Counted from the first letter of the stretch, positions 26,067 through 34,438 are shown. The stretch: 64,000 nucleotides of DNA from Propionibacteriaceae bacterium UBA7704 (GCA_002482525.1 DLGC01000010.1:151793-215792), one strand, 5' to 3'. Translations and numbers: made by a program. Notes: generated by a model from the letters alone, not told the origin.

Positions 26067-28135
26067 CCGACCTCTCGCTGTGAGATCCGGCTGACACTGA
26101 AGGTGCCGCCGCCGCCTGTTCCCGAGGTACCCCACAGGTCGATGGGGAAGTCCACCGGGGCGACCGTGGTCGTGGTGTAGCTGCCGGCCATGTTGACGCT
26201 GGTGGCGTACATCGAGCCGATGAAGGAGCCACTGTAGAAACCCACCTGCCGCGGGGTGTACAGCATGGTCGGCACACTGATCTGCGTGGAGTAGAGCGAA
26301 ATGCTGCCATCACCGGCATCCCATCGACCGAGCCCAGGGAAGTCGGTCCGCACCGACTGCCGAGCCGACGGAACGATGAACCACAGGTGCGGCTTGGTGC
26401 CGTCGGCAGCCACGAAGGTGAACTGCTGCAGGTTGATCTCTGTGGACACGACCACGATGTCGGTGCTGATGACGACCTTGGTCTGGCTGGTCGGATTGGA
26501 GCTGATGCCGTCCTTGCACTTGGTGCCGTCCACGATCGTCGGGGCGGTCAAGGTGGCCAGCGCAGTCGCCCAATCCCGGTTCTTGCAGATCGCGCTTCCG
26601 GAACTGACCACCATGGGGCTGAAGCCAGGCCAGTCGGCGGCGTCGTAGCCGTAGTCCTGCCACGACAGCAGCAGCGCCGGGTCAGGCCCGGTCACGGCAA
26701 CCTCAGCCTGCGACAGCTTCACGGTGGGCTTGTCGGGGGCCGGCGGTGCCGGTGCCCGACGAACGGTTCCCGCTACCCGGCTGCTGGCGTCCCTGGGGTC
26801 CAGCGAATCACCGGCGGGCAGGATGAGATCGCCACCGACTTCGCCGCTGTTGGGCAGATAGACGTCGCCGCCGGCCTGGAGGTCGTCGACGACCTTGCCG
26901 TAGTTGTTGACCTCGCCGCTGGCGAAGACTCTCGCCTTGGCGACCCCGTTGTAGTCGATGTTCAGTGCCCCCGCAACGGTGATGTCGCCGCCCACGGGTC
27001 CGTACACGTAGCTGCGGCTGGTGCCGGCGGCCAGCATGGCGCCGCCGACTTTGCCGTTGTAGTCCAGGGTGATCGCTCCGGCGCAGGCGAGGTCACCGCC
27101 GATCTTGCCGTAGACGGTGGTGCGGTCGGTGCCGGCGATCGTGACGTCACCGGTGACCGAGGCGTTGTAGTCGAAGACCACGTCGTCACCGGCGGCGAAG
27201 TCACCAGTGATGGTGCCGTACAAGTAGCTCGTCGATGAGCCCGCCGCGATCGTGTCCCCACCGATGCTGCCGTTGTAGTCCAGCAATAACGAGCCGAGCG
27301 TCTTGAGCTGTCCGCTGACGGCGCCATAGACGTAGGTCCGGCTCGTGCTGGAGGAGGTGAGGTTCCCGCCGATCTTGGCTCCGTAGTACAGCGTGACCGG
27401 ACCGCCCGCCGCAAAACTGCCGCCGACGCTGCCGTACACGTAACTACGACCGGTGCCCGCAGCTGCCACGCTTCCTCGAATAATGCCCTGATAGTCGACA
27501 TCCACCGTGCCCGAGGCCGTGAGGTTGCCATGGACCGCGCCTTGAACGACAGCATCACCGAAGGCCGTGACATTGCCGGTCACCGTGCAGCCGTTGTCGG
27601 CGGTGAAGTTGCCGTCGACGACCACATTGACCGACATCTGCTCATTGCAGGTGAAGTTGCCGTCGATGACGGTCAGATCCCCGGGCTTGGATTCGCTGGA
27701 CTCCACCGGATCGCTGTTGTAGTACGTGGTGGTGGAAAAGAAGGTCAGCGCTCCGTACTTGTTGCCGTAGCTGTGACTGCTCTGGAAACTGAACACGGCC
27801 TCCACCGTGACCGACCGATTTCCGGCGGCGCTGCCGACCGAGGTGAAGGTCACGGTGTCGGTTCCGGCATCGCAGCTCACCTGGTACTGCGGTGCCGAGG
27901 TGGAGGTGATGGTTCCGGTACACCCTTCGGCTTTGCGGAAGGCCGCCAGCGCCACCGCCACACCCGCATCGGCGGCTGCGCGAGCCTGTGCCGTGCTCTT
28001 GCCGGAGGCCAGGGAGGAACTGGTGTTGCTCACGATCGCGGCCAAGGTCAGGGCGAAAAGGGTCAGTACCAGCATCATCACCAGCACCGAAACCAGGGCC
28101 GAGCCCTGGTCGTCGCGTCGCAGTCTCACCAGCAT
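26063..28135 (-). CDS. PilX-like pilin fused to a beta-solenoid repeat domain
   Basis: A 690-residue protein. Residues 10-35 are a class III signal and pilin helix of the PilX type (QG/SALVSVLVM, lacking Glu at +5). Residues about 153-210 are beta-rich and repetitive. Residues 211-390 are five copies of a regular 36-residue unit, each about two 18-residue coils, with DYNG near the start, GGD or SGD after it, and a YVYG turn in the middle; a sixth, shorter copy runs to about 424. This resembles a bactofilin-type beta-solenoid. Residues about 470-690 form a separate Tyr/Thr-rich beta domain with four Cys in all (CKNR, KCKDG). It is very large for a minor pilin and could be a tip adhesin or a pilus-initiating subunit. 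Confidence 0.75.
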   Translation of the reverse strand: MLVRLRRDDQGSALVSVLVMMLVLTLFALTLAAIVSNTSSSLASGKSTAQARAAADAGVAVALAAFRKAEGCTGTITSTSAPQYQVSCDAGTDTVTFTSVGSAAGNRSVTVEAVFSFQSSHSYGNKYGALTFFSTTTYYNSDPVESSESKPGDLTVIDGNFTCNEQMSVNVVVDGNFTADNGCTVTGNVTAFGDAVVQGAVHGNLTASGTVDVDYQGIIRGSVAAAGTGRSYVYGSVGGSFAAGGPVTLYYGAKIGGNLTSSSTSRTYVYGAVSGQLKTLGSLLLDYNGSIGGDTIAAGSSTSYLYGTITGDFAAGDDVVFDYNASVTGDVTIAGTDRTTVYGKIGGDLACAGAITLDYNGKVGGAMLAAGTSRSYVYGPVGGDITVAGALNIDYNGVAKARVFASGEVNNYGKVVDDLQAGGDVYLPNSGEVGGDLILPAGDSLDPRDASSRVAGTVRRAPAPPAPDKPTVKLSQAEVAVTGPDPALLLSWQDYGYDAADWPGFSPMVVSSGSAICKNRDWATALATLTAPTIVDGTKCKDGISSNPTSQTKVVISTDIVVVSTEINLQQFTFVAADGTKPHLWFIVPSARQSVRTDFPGLGRWDAGDGSISLYSTQISVPTMLYTPRQVGFYSGSFIGSMYATSVNMAGSYTTTTVAPVDFPIDLWGTSGTGGGGTFSVSRISQREVG
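26966..27505 (-). repeat. Five 108-bp repeats encoding 36-residue solenoid units
   Basis: The segment encodes residues 211-390 of the large pilin as five units of exactly 36 codons. At DNA level the copies have diverged but keep TACAAC(GGC)-type and TACGTCTAC-type blocks in phase. Such repeats are sites for copy-number change. Confidence 0.75.
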
Positions 28136-28668
28136 GATTCCGGACTCCCTGTCCCGAAGGCGGTCGCCGTCGCAGCCCCGGCGATGGGAACCGTGACCGA
28201 GCCGGAGGCGAACCGGAACGAGTAGTCCAACCGGGTCGCATCGCCGCTGAATGCATCGCCACCGCTGAGACCACCACTGACACCGGTGGCCAACACCGTC
28301 CAGGTGCTGTAGTCGGTATCGGTGATCGAGGAATCAGAGGTGCGGTAGACGAGTTTGTGATCGGGGGTCAACGCCCACGCGGCGCACTGCCAGCCGGTCG
28401 CGCCGGTGGCGACGCGGGCCTGAACGGTTGAGCCCGTCACCGAGATAGCACTGGCATTGCCGATGCCTGATTGCAGCGTGTTTGCGACCACCTGCGCATG
28501 GCCGGTCGCCGCGTCGCGATCGCCCGCGACGGCTTGGGTCTGGAAGCCCACATAGAAAAGGCTGGCCACCACGGTCAAGACCAGCACCGTCAAGGTGGAG
28601 TACATGATGACTTCGACCAGCGAGATTCCGGCTTGCGGATCAGTGATCGGCTGGCGCGGCGGGGTCAT
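28126..28668 (-). CDS. Minor pilin, PilW-like
   Basis: A 180-residue protein with a type IV prepilin leader: a short polar N-terminus, then the cleavage site AG/ISLVEVIMY with Glu at +5, then a hydrophobic helix to about residue 45. The remainder is a beta-rich pilin head with two Cys (near residues 96 and at the C-terminus) that may form a loop disulfide. The ATG at 28668 overlaps the previous stop by four bases (ATGA). It lies between the PilV-like and PilX-like genes, the position of PilW in pilus minor-pilin operons. Confidence 0.78.
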   Translation of the reverse strand: MTPPRQPITDPQAGISLVEVIMYSTLTVLVLTVVASLFYVGFQTQAVAGDRDAATGHAQVVANTLQSGIGNASAISVTGSTVQARVATGATGWQCAAWALTPDHKLVYRTSDSSITDTDYSTWTVLATGVSGGLSGGDAFSGDATRLDYSFRFASGSVTVPIAGAATATAFGTGSPESCW

Positions 28669-29099
28669 GGCGTCACCACCAGGATTTCGCTGGTCAGCTC
28701 CACCACGGGTTTGGTCGAATCGGGACCGTAGCCGTCGATACGAACGGCAACCGTTCCCGGGTATTCGGCGGGACACTCGCCCACGACGATGGCGGCGGTC
28801 GCACCAGACCCGGACGGATCGGTGATGCCGGCCGCTGCGGCGGCACTCACGGCCGCACAGGAGTTTTCACTGGTATTGGGAAAGGCGGCTTCGAGGGCGG
28901 CGAGTTGACCGTTGACCAGCGACGTCGCTGCGACCAGGTCCCGGTTGCCGGCACTGGCCGCCACTGCGCCCATCATCAGGGGCAGTACCCCGATGGACAT
29001 CATCGCGAGAATGAACATTGCGACCACGATCTCCACCAGACTGACCCCGGCCTGGTCGGCCAGGATCGTTCGCGTGGGGTGGCTGGTCACGGTGTTCAC
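28665..29099 (-). CDS. Minor pilin, PilV-like
   Basis: A 144-residue prepilin with the cleavage site AG/VSLVEIVVAMFIL (Glu at +5) at residues 17-18 and a hydrophobic helix, followed by a small head domain with two Cys (residues about 81 and 108). The start is GTG at 29099 and a ribosome site is weak. Minor pilins of this type prime pilus assembly with the other small pilins and are processed by PilD. It starts the minor-pilin operon below the hairpin that follows pilA. Confidence 0.78.
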   Translation of the reverse strand: MNTVTSHPTRTILADQAGVSLVEIVVAMFILAMMSIGVLPLMMGAVAASAGNRDLVAATSLVNGQLAALEAAFPNTSENSCAAVSAAAAAGITDPSGSGATAAIVVGECPAEYPGTVAVRIDGYGPDSTKPVVELTSEILVVTP

Positions 29100-29123
29100 T
29101 TCCCATGGTTGTTTGAGGGCTTA

Positions 29124-29156
29124 GTGGTCTGGGGCAGCACGGCCGCCCCAGACCAC
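29124..29156 (-). terminator. Hairpin between pilA and the minor pilin operon
   Basis: A perfect 12-bp stem (29124-29135 with 29145-29156, 9-base loop) lies 12 bases after the pilA stop and 25 bases before the next start. It has no U-tract. It probably ends or slows most pilA transcripts, letting the major pilin be made in excess over the downstream genes, or protects the pilA mRNA 3' end. Confidence 0.75.
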
Positions 29157-29168
29157 CAGGATGTGGGA

Positions 29169-29534
29169 TCAGCAGCCCGGGCCGGAGGTGATGGTGTTGC
29201 CCCAGCCGGTTGCGGAGACGCAAACCTCACCAACGGTGGTCGGCGCCGCGCCGTCCTTCCAAGCGACCGTGATCTTGGTGTCACCGGGAACGATCAAGGT
29301 GGGCGTCTCGCCATTGGCCAACTGAGCGGTGGCCTGCGTCGCGCCGTTGGCGGCCACAGCCGCCACAGCGTTCGTCTGCGCGGTGGCCTGAATGTTGCCG
29401 AACACCGGGATGGCGATAGCCACCAGGATGCCCAGGATGGCGACGACGACGATCAGCTCGATGAGCGAGAAGCCTGCCTCGGCCTCGTCGCGACGCTGCC
29501 GCAGGTCTTGCAGTTTCCGGCTGAAGATGTTCAT
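29169..29534 (-). CDS. pilA: Major type IV pilin
   Basis: A 121-residue prepilin: basic leader of 22 residues, cleavage at EAEAG/FSLIELIVVV with Glu at +5, the long hydrophobic N-terminal helix, and a short head of about 80 residues rich in Ala, Thr and Gly with a C-terminal Cys pair (VCVSA, GPGC) that could close a D-region loop. The ATG at 29534 has GGAGG six bases upstream; an upstream ATG at 29546 and the longer open frame lack such a site. It should form the pilus fibre after PilD processing. Confidence 0.93.
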   Translation of the reverse strand: MNIFSRKLQDLRQRRDEAEAGFSLIELIVVVAILGILVAIAIPVFGNIQATAQTNAVAAVAANGATQATAQLANGETPTLIVPGDTKITVAWKDGAAPTTVGEVCVSATGWGNTITSGPGC

Positions 29535-29903
29535 TGTTTCCTCCATAAGCGAGTTTTCAATGAGCCGGATAAGAACCCGAGTGGTTGCTTCGATGGATCC
29601 ACCCGACCCCACAGACACATTAGTACAAATCTGTAGAAATCGGCGAGGATTCGCAAAAAACCCTCAACCCATGCATCACCCCTAGCCGCACGGGTTTAGA
29701 GGCGCCATCCAGATTCCCCCGTGCGGGGGACAAACAATGCACGAACGTCTTTTGTCACCCATAAGGGGACTTCGTATTTCTATTTCCGTCACCCGAAAGA
29801 GTGACCCGATTATTCCGTGAACACCGGACACAATGTGGAGCATCACGACGTCGACACCTGTCGGGCAGCTCAAAGCCGAGCTCGGCCCCGGGTAGGCCAG
29901 ACG
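29535..29903 (-). promoter_or_regulatory. pilA upstream region with GTCACCC repeats and shared element
   Basis: Between argS and pilA are about 400 bases without a gene. They are less GC-rich than their surroundings near pilA. The stretch 29754-29806 contains several GTCACCC-like blocks in both orientations, including a small palindrome GTCAC-8-GTGAC at 29788-29805. The hairpin-plus-TTGTCACCC element at 29714-29770 also occurs before the PAS gene at 3978-4021. The 5' part probably holds the pilA promoter and a long 5' leader. Confidence 0.5.
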
Positions 29904-29926
29904 CACCGGCGCCTCGGACGCCGGTG
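29904..29926 (-). terminator. Hairpin after argS
   Basis: A perfect 8-bp G/C-rich stem with a 7-base loop begins 11 bases after the argS stop. It lacks a U-tract and is a plausible terminator. Confidence 0.55.
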
Positions 29927-29937
29927 ATTGCCTGGGA

Positions 29938-31581
29938 TCACATCCGCTGCGGTGCTTCAATGCCGAGCAGATCCAGCCCGGCAGCCAAGACCTGCTTGGT
30001 GGCATCACACAGGGCCAGACGCGACGATCGCACCTCACCCTCGCTCTTCAACACTGGGCACTGCTCGTAGAACGAGCTGAGCGCGGTGGCGAGTTCGTAC
30101 AGGTAGCCGCACAGTCGATGCGGCTGCAGGGTCTGCGCCACGTCCGCAACCGTCTCGCCGAAGCGGCTCAGCAGCAGTGCGAGCTGTTGTTCGGCAGGCT
30201 CATTCAGGACCGTGATCGCGGCGTAGTTGATACCCTCGGCGTCGGCCTTGCGCAGGATCTGATTCACCCGGGCATGGGCGTACTGCAGATAGGGGCCGGT
30301 GTCGCCGGTGGTGGCCACCATTCGGTCGACGTCGAAGGCGTAATCCTTCTGCAGACCACTGGACAGATCGGCATACTTGATCGCCGCCAATGCGATCTGC
30401 GGAGCCGCCAGCTCTTCGGCGGCGTCCAACAGCGAGTTCAGCGTAACCGCCGTGCCTTCCCGGGTGGAGAACTTCTTGCCGTCAGCGCCCAGCACCTGAC
30501 CAAAGCCCACGAACTCAGCCTGCACGCTGTCGGGAAGGTACCCGGCCAACCGCGCCACGGTGAAGAGCTGGTGGAAATGGAACTCCTGCGGGGTGCCCAC
30601 CACATAGATCAGCCGGTCGGCGTGCAGCACCCCGACGCGGTAGCGGATCGCGGCCAAATCGGTACAGGTGTAGCCGTAGCCGCCTTGGGCGTTGCGAATG
30701 ATCGCCGGCGTCTCCTGACCCTCGACGAAGACCGCCAGCGCACCTTCATCGACTCGAGCGATGCCGCGGTCCTCCAGATCGGCGGCCACCACCGGCAGAT
30801 CGTCGTTGTAGATCGATTCCCCGGCCAGGTCGTCATCGGTGAGCAGGATGTTCATGCGTCGATAGGTGGCATTGAAGCCCGCCAGCGACACCTTGATCAG
30901 TTGGTGCCAGATGCCGGTGGTCTGCGGATCTCCCGACTGCAGCTTCACCACACGCACCCGGGCCCGGTCGGCGAACTCCTCGGATTCCTTGAGGTGCGCG
31001 TTGGCGCGCTTGTACAACTCTTCGGCACCAGCCAGGTCGAGCGCTGAGACATCCAATCCTTCATCGAGGATCTGCTCGACGAGCATGCCGAACTGTCGAC
31101 CCCAGTCGCCGATGTGGTTCTGCGGAATGACGGTGTGACCCTGGGCGCGTAGCACCCGAGTGAAGCAGTCACCGATGATCGTCGAACGCAGGTGCCCGAC
31201 GTGCATCTGCTTGGCAACATTGGGAGAGGAGTAATCCACCACCACGGTGCCCGGCTGGGTGGCGGCGGCAATCCCGTTGGCGGCATCGGCCAGCACCTCG
31301 GAGGCGACCTCGGCCAGCACCTCGGCGCGAATCCGCAGATTGATGAAGCCCGGCCCGGCGATCTCCAACGGCTCGCACACATCAGTCAGGTCGAGCGCAG
31401 CGACCAGTTCGGCAGCGACCTCGCGCGGCGGGCGTCCGGCAGCATTGGCCAGGCGCAGCGCGACATTGGTCTGAAAGTGACCGAATTGGGGTCGCGTCGC
31501 CGGACGCAGTTCGGGATCGACACCAGCGACCTCGGCGATCCGGCTACTCAACAGGGTGGGCAAAGACAACATAAGTGGCAT
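29938..31581 (-). CDS. argS: Arginyl-tRNA synthetase
   Basis: A 547-residue class I aminoacyl-tRNA synthetase. An N-terminal Add-1 domain (QFGHFQTNVALRLA) is followed by the catalytic core with the HIGH motif as HVGH in SSPNVAKQMHVGHLRSTIIG, and the KMSKS-region equivalent KKFSTREGT. The C-terminal helical anticodon-binding domain ends the protein. It charges tRNA-Arg. The enzyme is a typical length for an ArgS. Two in-frame ATGs at 31581 and 31572 are possible starts, sharing one GGGAG. It is the only translation-enzyme gene here and is not obviously co-transcribed with its Crp-like neighbour 88 bases upstream. Confidence 0.97.
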   Translation of the reverse strand: MPLMLSLPTLLSSRIAEVAGVDPELRPATRPQFGHFQTNVALRLANAAGRPPREVAAELVAALDLTDVCEPLEIAGPGFINLRIRAEVLAEVASEVLADAANGIAAATQPGTVVVDYSSPNVAKQMHVGHLRSTIIGDCFTRVLRAQGHTVIPQNHIGDWGRQFGMLVEQILDEGLDVSALDLAGAEELYKRANAHLKESEEFADRARVRVVKLQSGDPQTTGIWHQLIKVSLAGFNATYRRMNILLTDDDLAGESIYNDDLPVVAADLEDRGIARVDEGALAVFVEGQETPAIIRNAQGGYGYTCTDLAAIRYRVGVLHADRLIYVVGTPQEFHFHQLFTVARLAGYLPDSVQAEFVGFGQVLGADGKKFSTREGTAVTLNSLLDAAEELAAPQIALAAIKYADLSSGLQKDYAFDVDRMVATTGDTGPYLQYAHARVNQILRKADAEGINYAAITVLNEPAEQQLALLLSRFGETVADVAQTLQPHRLCGYLYELATALSSFYEQCPVLKSEGEVRSSRLALCDATKQVLAAGLDLLGIEAPQRM

Positions 31582-31669
31582 TCTCCCACGTCGCCGGCCT
31601 GGTCCCCGACGGCGACCGTCGGCTCAACCGACGGATTCAGGTGGTGCCACGTCGCGGCGAAGGGGGCTC

Positions 31670-32356
31670 TCAACCGACTTGGTGCAGCCGCTGCAGCCCC
31701 GCGGCATCACGCACTGTCACCCGACCCCGCGAGGTGGTCACCAGGCCTGCGTCCGACATCGTTCGCAATGCCCGGAAGACCACCTCACGGGCTGTGCCGA
31801 GGTGGGCGGCCAGCCGCGCCTGACTCATTGCAACAGCGCCGTCGGCGTCAGCAGCCTCCAACAAGAAGGCCGCCAGTCGCTGCTCGACGCGTAGCGAGCC
31901 GACCTCCTCCAACCGGGTCATGAGCTCGAAAACCCGCCCGGAAAGCACCTCAAACACGAAGCTGCGAAAGCTGGGCTCGGCGTTGTACAACTCCCGGAAC
32001 ATCGCCCCAGGCACCAGCACGAAACTGAGCTTCTCGTCTTCGGTCTCCACCCAGGCCGGGTAGGGCTCACTGCGGAAGGCAGCGGTCAGCGCCAGGACGC
32101 AGGTCTGGCCGGGGCGAACCCGGTACAGCGTGGCTTCGTGTCCATCCGCCGCGATGTAGAAGACCCGCAGGGAGCCACCGACCACCAGGAAGACCCCTTC
32201 GACGAGGTCGCCGCGATGCAGCACAGGGCTGCGCGGCGCCACCTGTCGGATCGGCAGCCCGGCGACCAACTCACGGGTGGCCGCCGAGGCACCGGCCAAG
32301 AAGGGAAAACCCTCAGCCACCGGCAACAGTGGAGTCTGCTCGATCACGCTCCCCAT
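31670..32356 (-). CDS. Crp/Fnr-family transcriptional regulator
   Basis: A 228-residue regulator. Residues about 15-130 form the cyclic-nucleotide-binding-like beta-roll (RGDLVEGVFLVVGGSLRVF). A long dimer helix follows, then a winged helix with recognition segment LGTAREVVFRALRTM. There is no N-terminal Cys cluster, so it is not a true Fnr; the effector is unknown. It lies 3' of the DUF4242 gene on the same strand with 17 bases between, and close to cydAB, whose promoter region has paired inverted repeats. It may regulate respiration or that neighbour, by inference. Confidence 0.88.
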   Translation of the reverse strand: MGSVIEQTPLLPVAEGFPFLAGASAATRELVAGLPIRQVAPRSPVLHRGDLVEGVFLVVGGSLRVFYIAADGHEATLYRVRPGQTCVLALTAAFRSEPYPAWVETEDEKLSFVLVPGAMFRELYNAEPSFRSFVFEVLSGRVFELMTRLEEVGSLRVEQRLAAFLLEAADADGAVAMSQARLAAHLGTAREVVFRALRTMSDAGLVTTSRGRVTVRDAAGLQRLHQVG

Positions 32357-32373
32357 GCTGGCACGCCCTGCGC

Positions 32374-32673
32374 TCAGGCGCTCGGGGCGGGGAAGAACAG
32401 ATCGGCCGGCGAGATCGTGCTCACCTGGGTGATCTCTGGGTCAGGGATGTAGCCGACGGCCAGATGCGCACGCCGCACGGCTTCGGCGTCGGGACCGGTG
32501 GTGATGCAGGTGATCTTGCCTGCGTCGAGATTCACATAGCCGGTCTGCACCGAGACCCCCTCAGCGGCGCAGGCATCGAGAAAGCCGGGCAGGAAGGCGG
32601 CCAGACCGGGAACGTCAATGCCCGTCGGGTAGGTGCCGTGGGTTTGGTCGTGGGTATCGATGAAATAGGGCAC
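32374..32673 (-). CDS. DUF4242 small protein (SCO4226-like nickel-binding family)
   Basis: A 99-residue protein of the DUF4242 family (start VPYFIDTHDQTHGTYP, ending in a beta-alpha-beta unit). A Streptomyces member, SCO4226, binds nickel. The GTG at 32673 is preceded by GAGGAGG at the right spacing, so longer starts are not favoured. It is next to the Crp-like gene, probably in one operon. The exact role is unclear; possible His, Asp and Glu metal ligands (HDQTH) are present. Confidence 0.82.
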   Translation of the reverse strand: MPYFIDTHDQTHGTYPTGIDVPGLAAFLPGFLDACAAEGVSVQTGYVNLDAGKITCITTGPDAEAVRRAHLAVGYIPDPEITQVSTISPADLFFPAPSA

Positions 32674-32760
32674 GAAATCCTCCTCAAGAAGCTGCGGCGG
32701 ACGCTCGTCCGCCGCAGCCCTCACGCTAGGAAGACGCCGTGGCGCGCTTCTGGAACCTAG

Positions 32761-32880
32761 GTCACACTCCGTGGCCCCCAACGGTGCTTCCGTTGCAGGG
32801 TGCTACATCCTCCCCCATAGTCGGTGGACGATGCAGCACCTAGGCACTCACTCAGAGAGCAGTCGCGACGTGAGTGTGAC
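32761..32880 (+). promoter_or_regulatory. Nested inverted repeats in the cydAB promoter region
   Basis: Three pairs of inverted repeats sit between the divergent DUF4242 and cydA genes: GTCACACT (32761) with AGTGTGAC (32873), GGTGCTACATC (32799) with GATGCAGCACC (32830; one mismatch), and CACTCAC (32846) with GTGAGTG (32870). They are typical of regulator binding sites or a leader structure. The 295-base interval holds no other gene. Confidence 0.5.
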
Positions 32881-32968
32881 TACGGTTCCAGACCGCTCGT
32901 GTTGAGCTTCCTAGCGTGTGGGCTGAGGTCGGCACGGTGCCGGCTTCGAACAACTCGGGAGATTCGAG

Positions 32969-34426
32969 ATGAGCGCTCTGGATCTGGCGCGGTGGCAATT
33001 CGCGATCACCTCGCTGTATCACTTCGTCTTCGTCCCGCTGACGATCGGCCTGGCGCCGTTGGTCGCGGTGATGCAAACCCTCTGGCTACGCACCGGCGCC
33101 GACCACTGGCGCAGGCTGACCGATTTCTTCGGGAAGATCTTCCTGCTCAACTTCGCCATCGGCGTGGTCACCGGCATCGTGCAGGAATTCCAGTTCGGCA
33201 TGAACTGGAGTGCCTACTCGGTATTCGTCGGCGACGTTTTCGGAGCTCCGCTTGCCTTGGAGGCGATGATCGCCTTCTTCATCGAGTCGGTGTTCATTGG
33301 GGTGTGGATGTTCGGCCGCAAGATCCTCTCCCCCGGGCTTCACCTGGCTTCAATCTGGCTGGTGGCGATCGCGGTCAACCTCAGTGCCTGGTTCATCTTG
33401 GCGGCCAACTCCTTCATGCAGCATCCGGTCGGTACCCACGTGAACTCGGCCAACGGACGCGCCGAGCTCGATTCGGTTTGGACGATGCTGACCTCATCCA
33501 CAGCCTTGCTCACTGTGGGTCACACCATGGCCGCTGCCGGGTTGACCGCCGGCCTGTTGGTCGCCGGGGTCGGTGGCTGGTGGCTGTCGAAGCTGCTGCG
33601 CGAGAAGCGTACCGAGGAGGCCTCAGGCTACCGTCCGGCCGTCCGGCTGGGGCTGGGAGTGGCGCTGACCGCTGCCTGTTTGGTCATCGTCAGCGGTCAC
33701 AGCCAGGGGCAGCTCATGGTTGCCGATCAACCGATGAAGATGGCTGCGGCCGAAGGGCTGTGCCAGACCACCGACGGCGCCAGCTTTTCGGTGGCCGCCT
33801 TCGGCGACACCTGCGAGGAGATGGCTGACACCACGTTCATCGAGATCCCCGGACTCGCCTCCTTCCTGGCCACCAATGACGCCACCGACACCCTGGCGGG
33901 GGTCAATGATCTGGCCGCCGCCCAAGCCGCCGCCTATGGCGCCTACGGATTGAACGGCTCGGGGTACATTCCACCGATGGCAGCCACCTACTGGTCATTC
34001 CGGGCGATGATCGGCCTTGGTCTGATCGCCTTGTTGTTCGCCGCCCGTGGGTTGTGGTGCACCCGGACGAAGGCCACCGCAGCCGAACAGATCCGCTTCG
34101 GACAGATCGCACCCTGGCTCATACCGGCCCCGTACCTGGCGTCGTTGGCCGGATGGATGTTCACCGAGTTCGGCCGAGCGCCGTGGATCGTGGTACCGAA
34201 CACCTCCGCCGATAGTGCCGTGCGGATGCTGATCGAGGAGGCGGCTTCTCCGTTCGTCGACGGATTCGCACTGACCACCAGCCTGGTGCTGTTCACCGCG
34301 GTGTATGGCGCCCTGGCGGCTATCTGGTTCCGGCTGGTGCGACGCGCCGTCCTCGGTGGCGCACTCGACGCCGAGCCGCCCGCGTCCGAATCCAGCGAAC
34401 CCGACCACCTCGTCTTCGCGTACTGA
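32969..34426 (+). CDS. cydA: Cytochrome bd ubiquinol/menaquinol oxidase subunit I
   Basis: A 485-residue membrane protein with about nine helices. The N-terminal ARWQFAITSLYHFVFVPLTIG contains the haem b595 axial His, and other conserved haem-ligand regions are present, including MFTEFGRAPWIV (the GRxPW motif, with Ala in place of the usual Gln). The Q-loop is short, as in other actinobacteria. With CydB it forms a high-affinity oxidase that reduces oxygen to water at low oxygen levels. GGGAG precedes the ATG. CydB follows after 12 bases, but the assembly exporters CydDC are not next to it. Confidence 0.95.
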   Translation: MSALDLARWQFAITSLYHFVFVPLTIGLAPLVAVMQTLWLRTGADHWRRLTDFFGKIFLLNFAIGVVTGIVQEFQFGMNWSAYSVFVGDVFGAPLALEAMIAFFIESVFIGVWMFGRKILSPGLHLASIWLVAIAVNLSAWFILAANSFMQHPVGTHVNSANGRAELDSVWTMLTSSTALLTVGHTMAAAGLTAGLLVAGVGGWWLSKLLREKRTEEASGYRPAVRLGLGVALTAACLVIVSGHSQGQLMVADQPMKMAAAEGLCQTTDGASFSVAAFGDTCEEMADTTFIEIPGLASFLATNDATDTLAGVNDLAAAQAAAYGAYGLNGSGYIPPMAATYWSFRAMIGLGLIALLFAARGLWCTRTKATAAEQIRFGQIAPWLIPAPYLASLAGWMFTEFGRAPWIVVPNTSADSAVRMLIEEAASPFVDGFALTTSLVLFTAVYGALAAIWFRLVRRAVLGGALDAEPPASESSEPDHLVFAY

Positions 34427-34438
34427 GAGGCCATCACC

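Noticed and set aside
26966..27505. CRISPR-like or non-coding tandem repeat
   Set aside because: The 108-bp period is in frame and encodes regular protein repeats inside a complete gene; repeats are diverged and there are no spacers.
29714..29806. Possible cyclic-di-GMP (GEMM) riboswitch before pilA
   Set aside because: The CCCGAAAGAGTG piece recalls part of the GEMM consensus, but the remaining conserved blocks (CACGCACAGGGCAAACC, GACGCAAAGCC) are absent.
31670..32356. True Fnr (iron-sulfur oxygen sensor)
   Set aside because: The protein has no N-terminal cysteine cluster; it is kept as a general Crp-like regulator.
32674..32781. N-terminal extension of the DUF4242 protein
   Set aside because: The family begins at the GTG at 32673, which has a strong GAGGAGG site; the extension has no family similarity.
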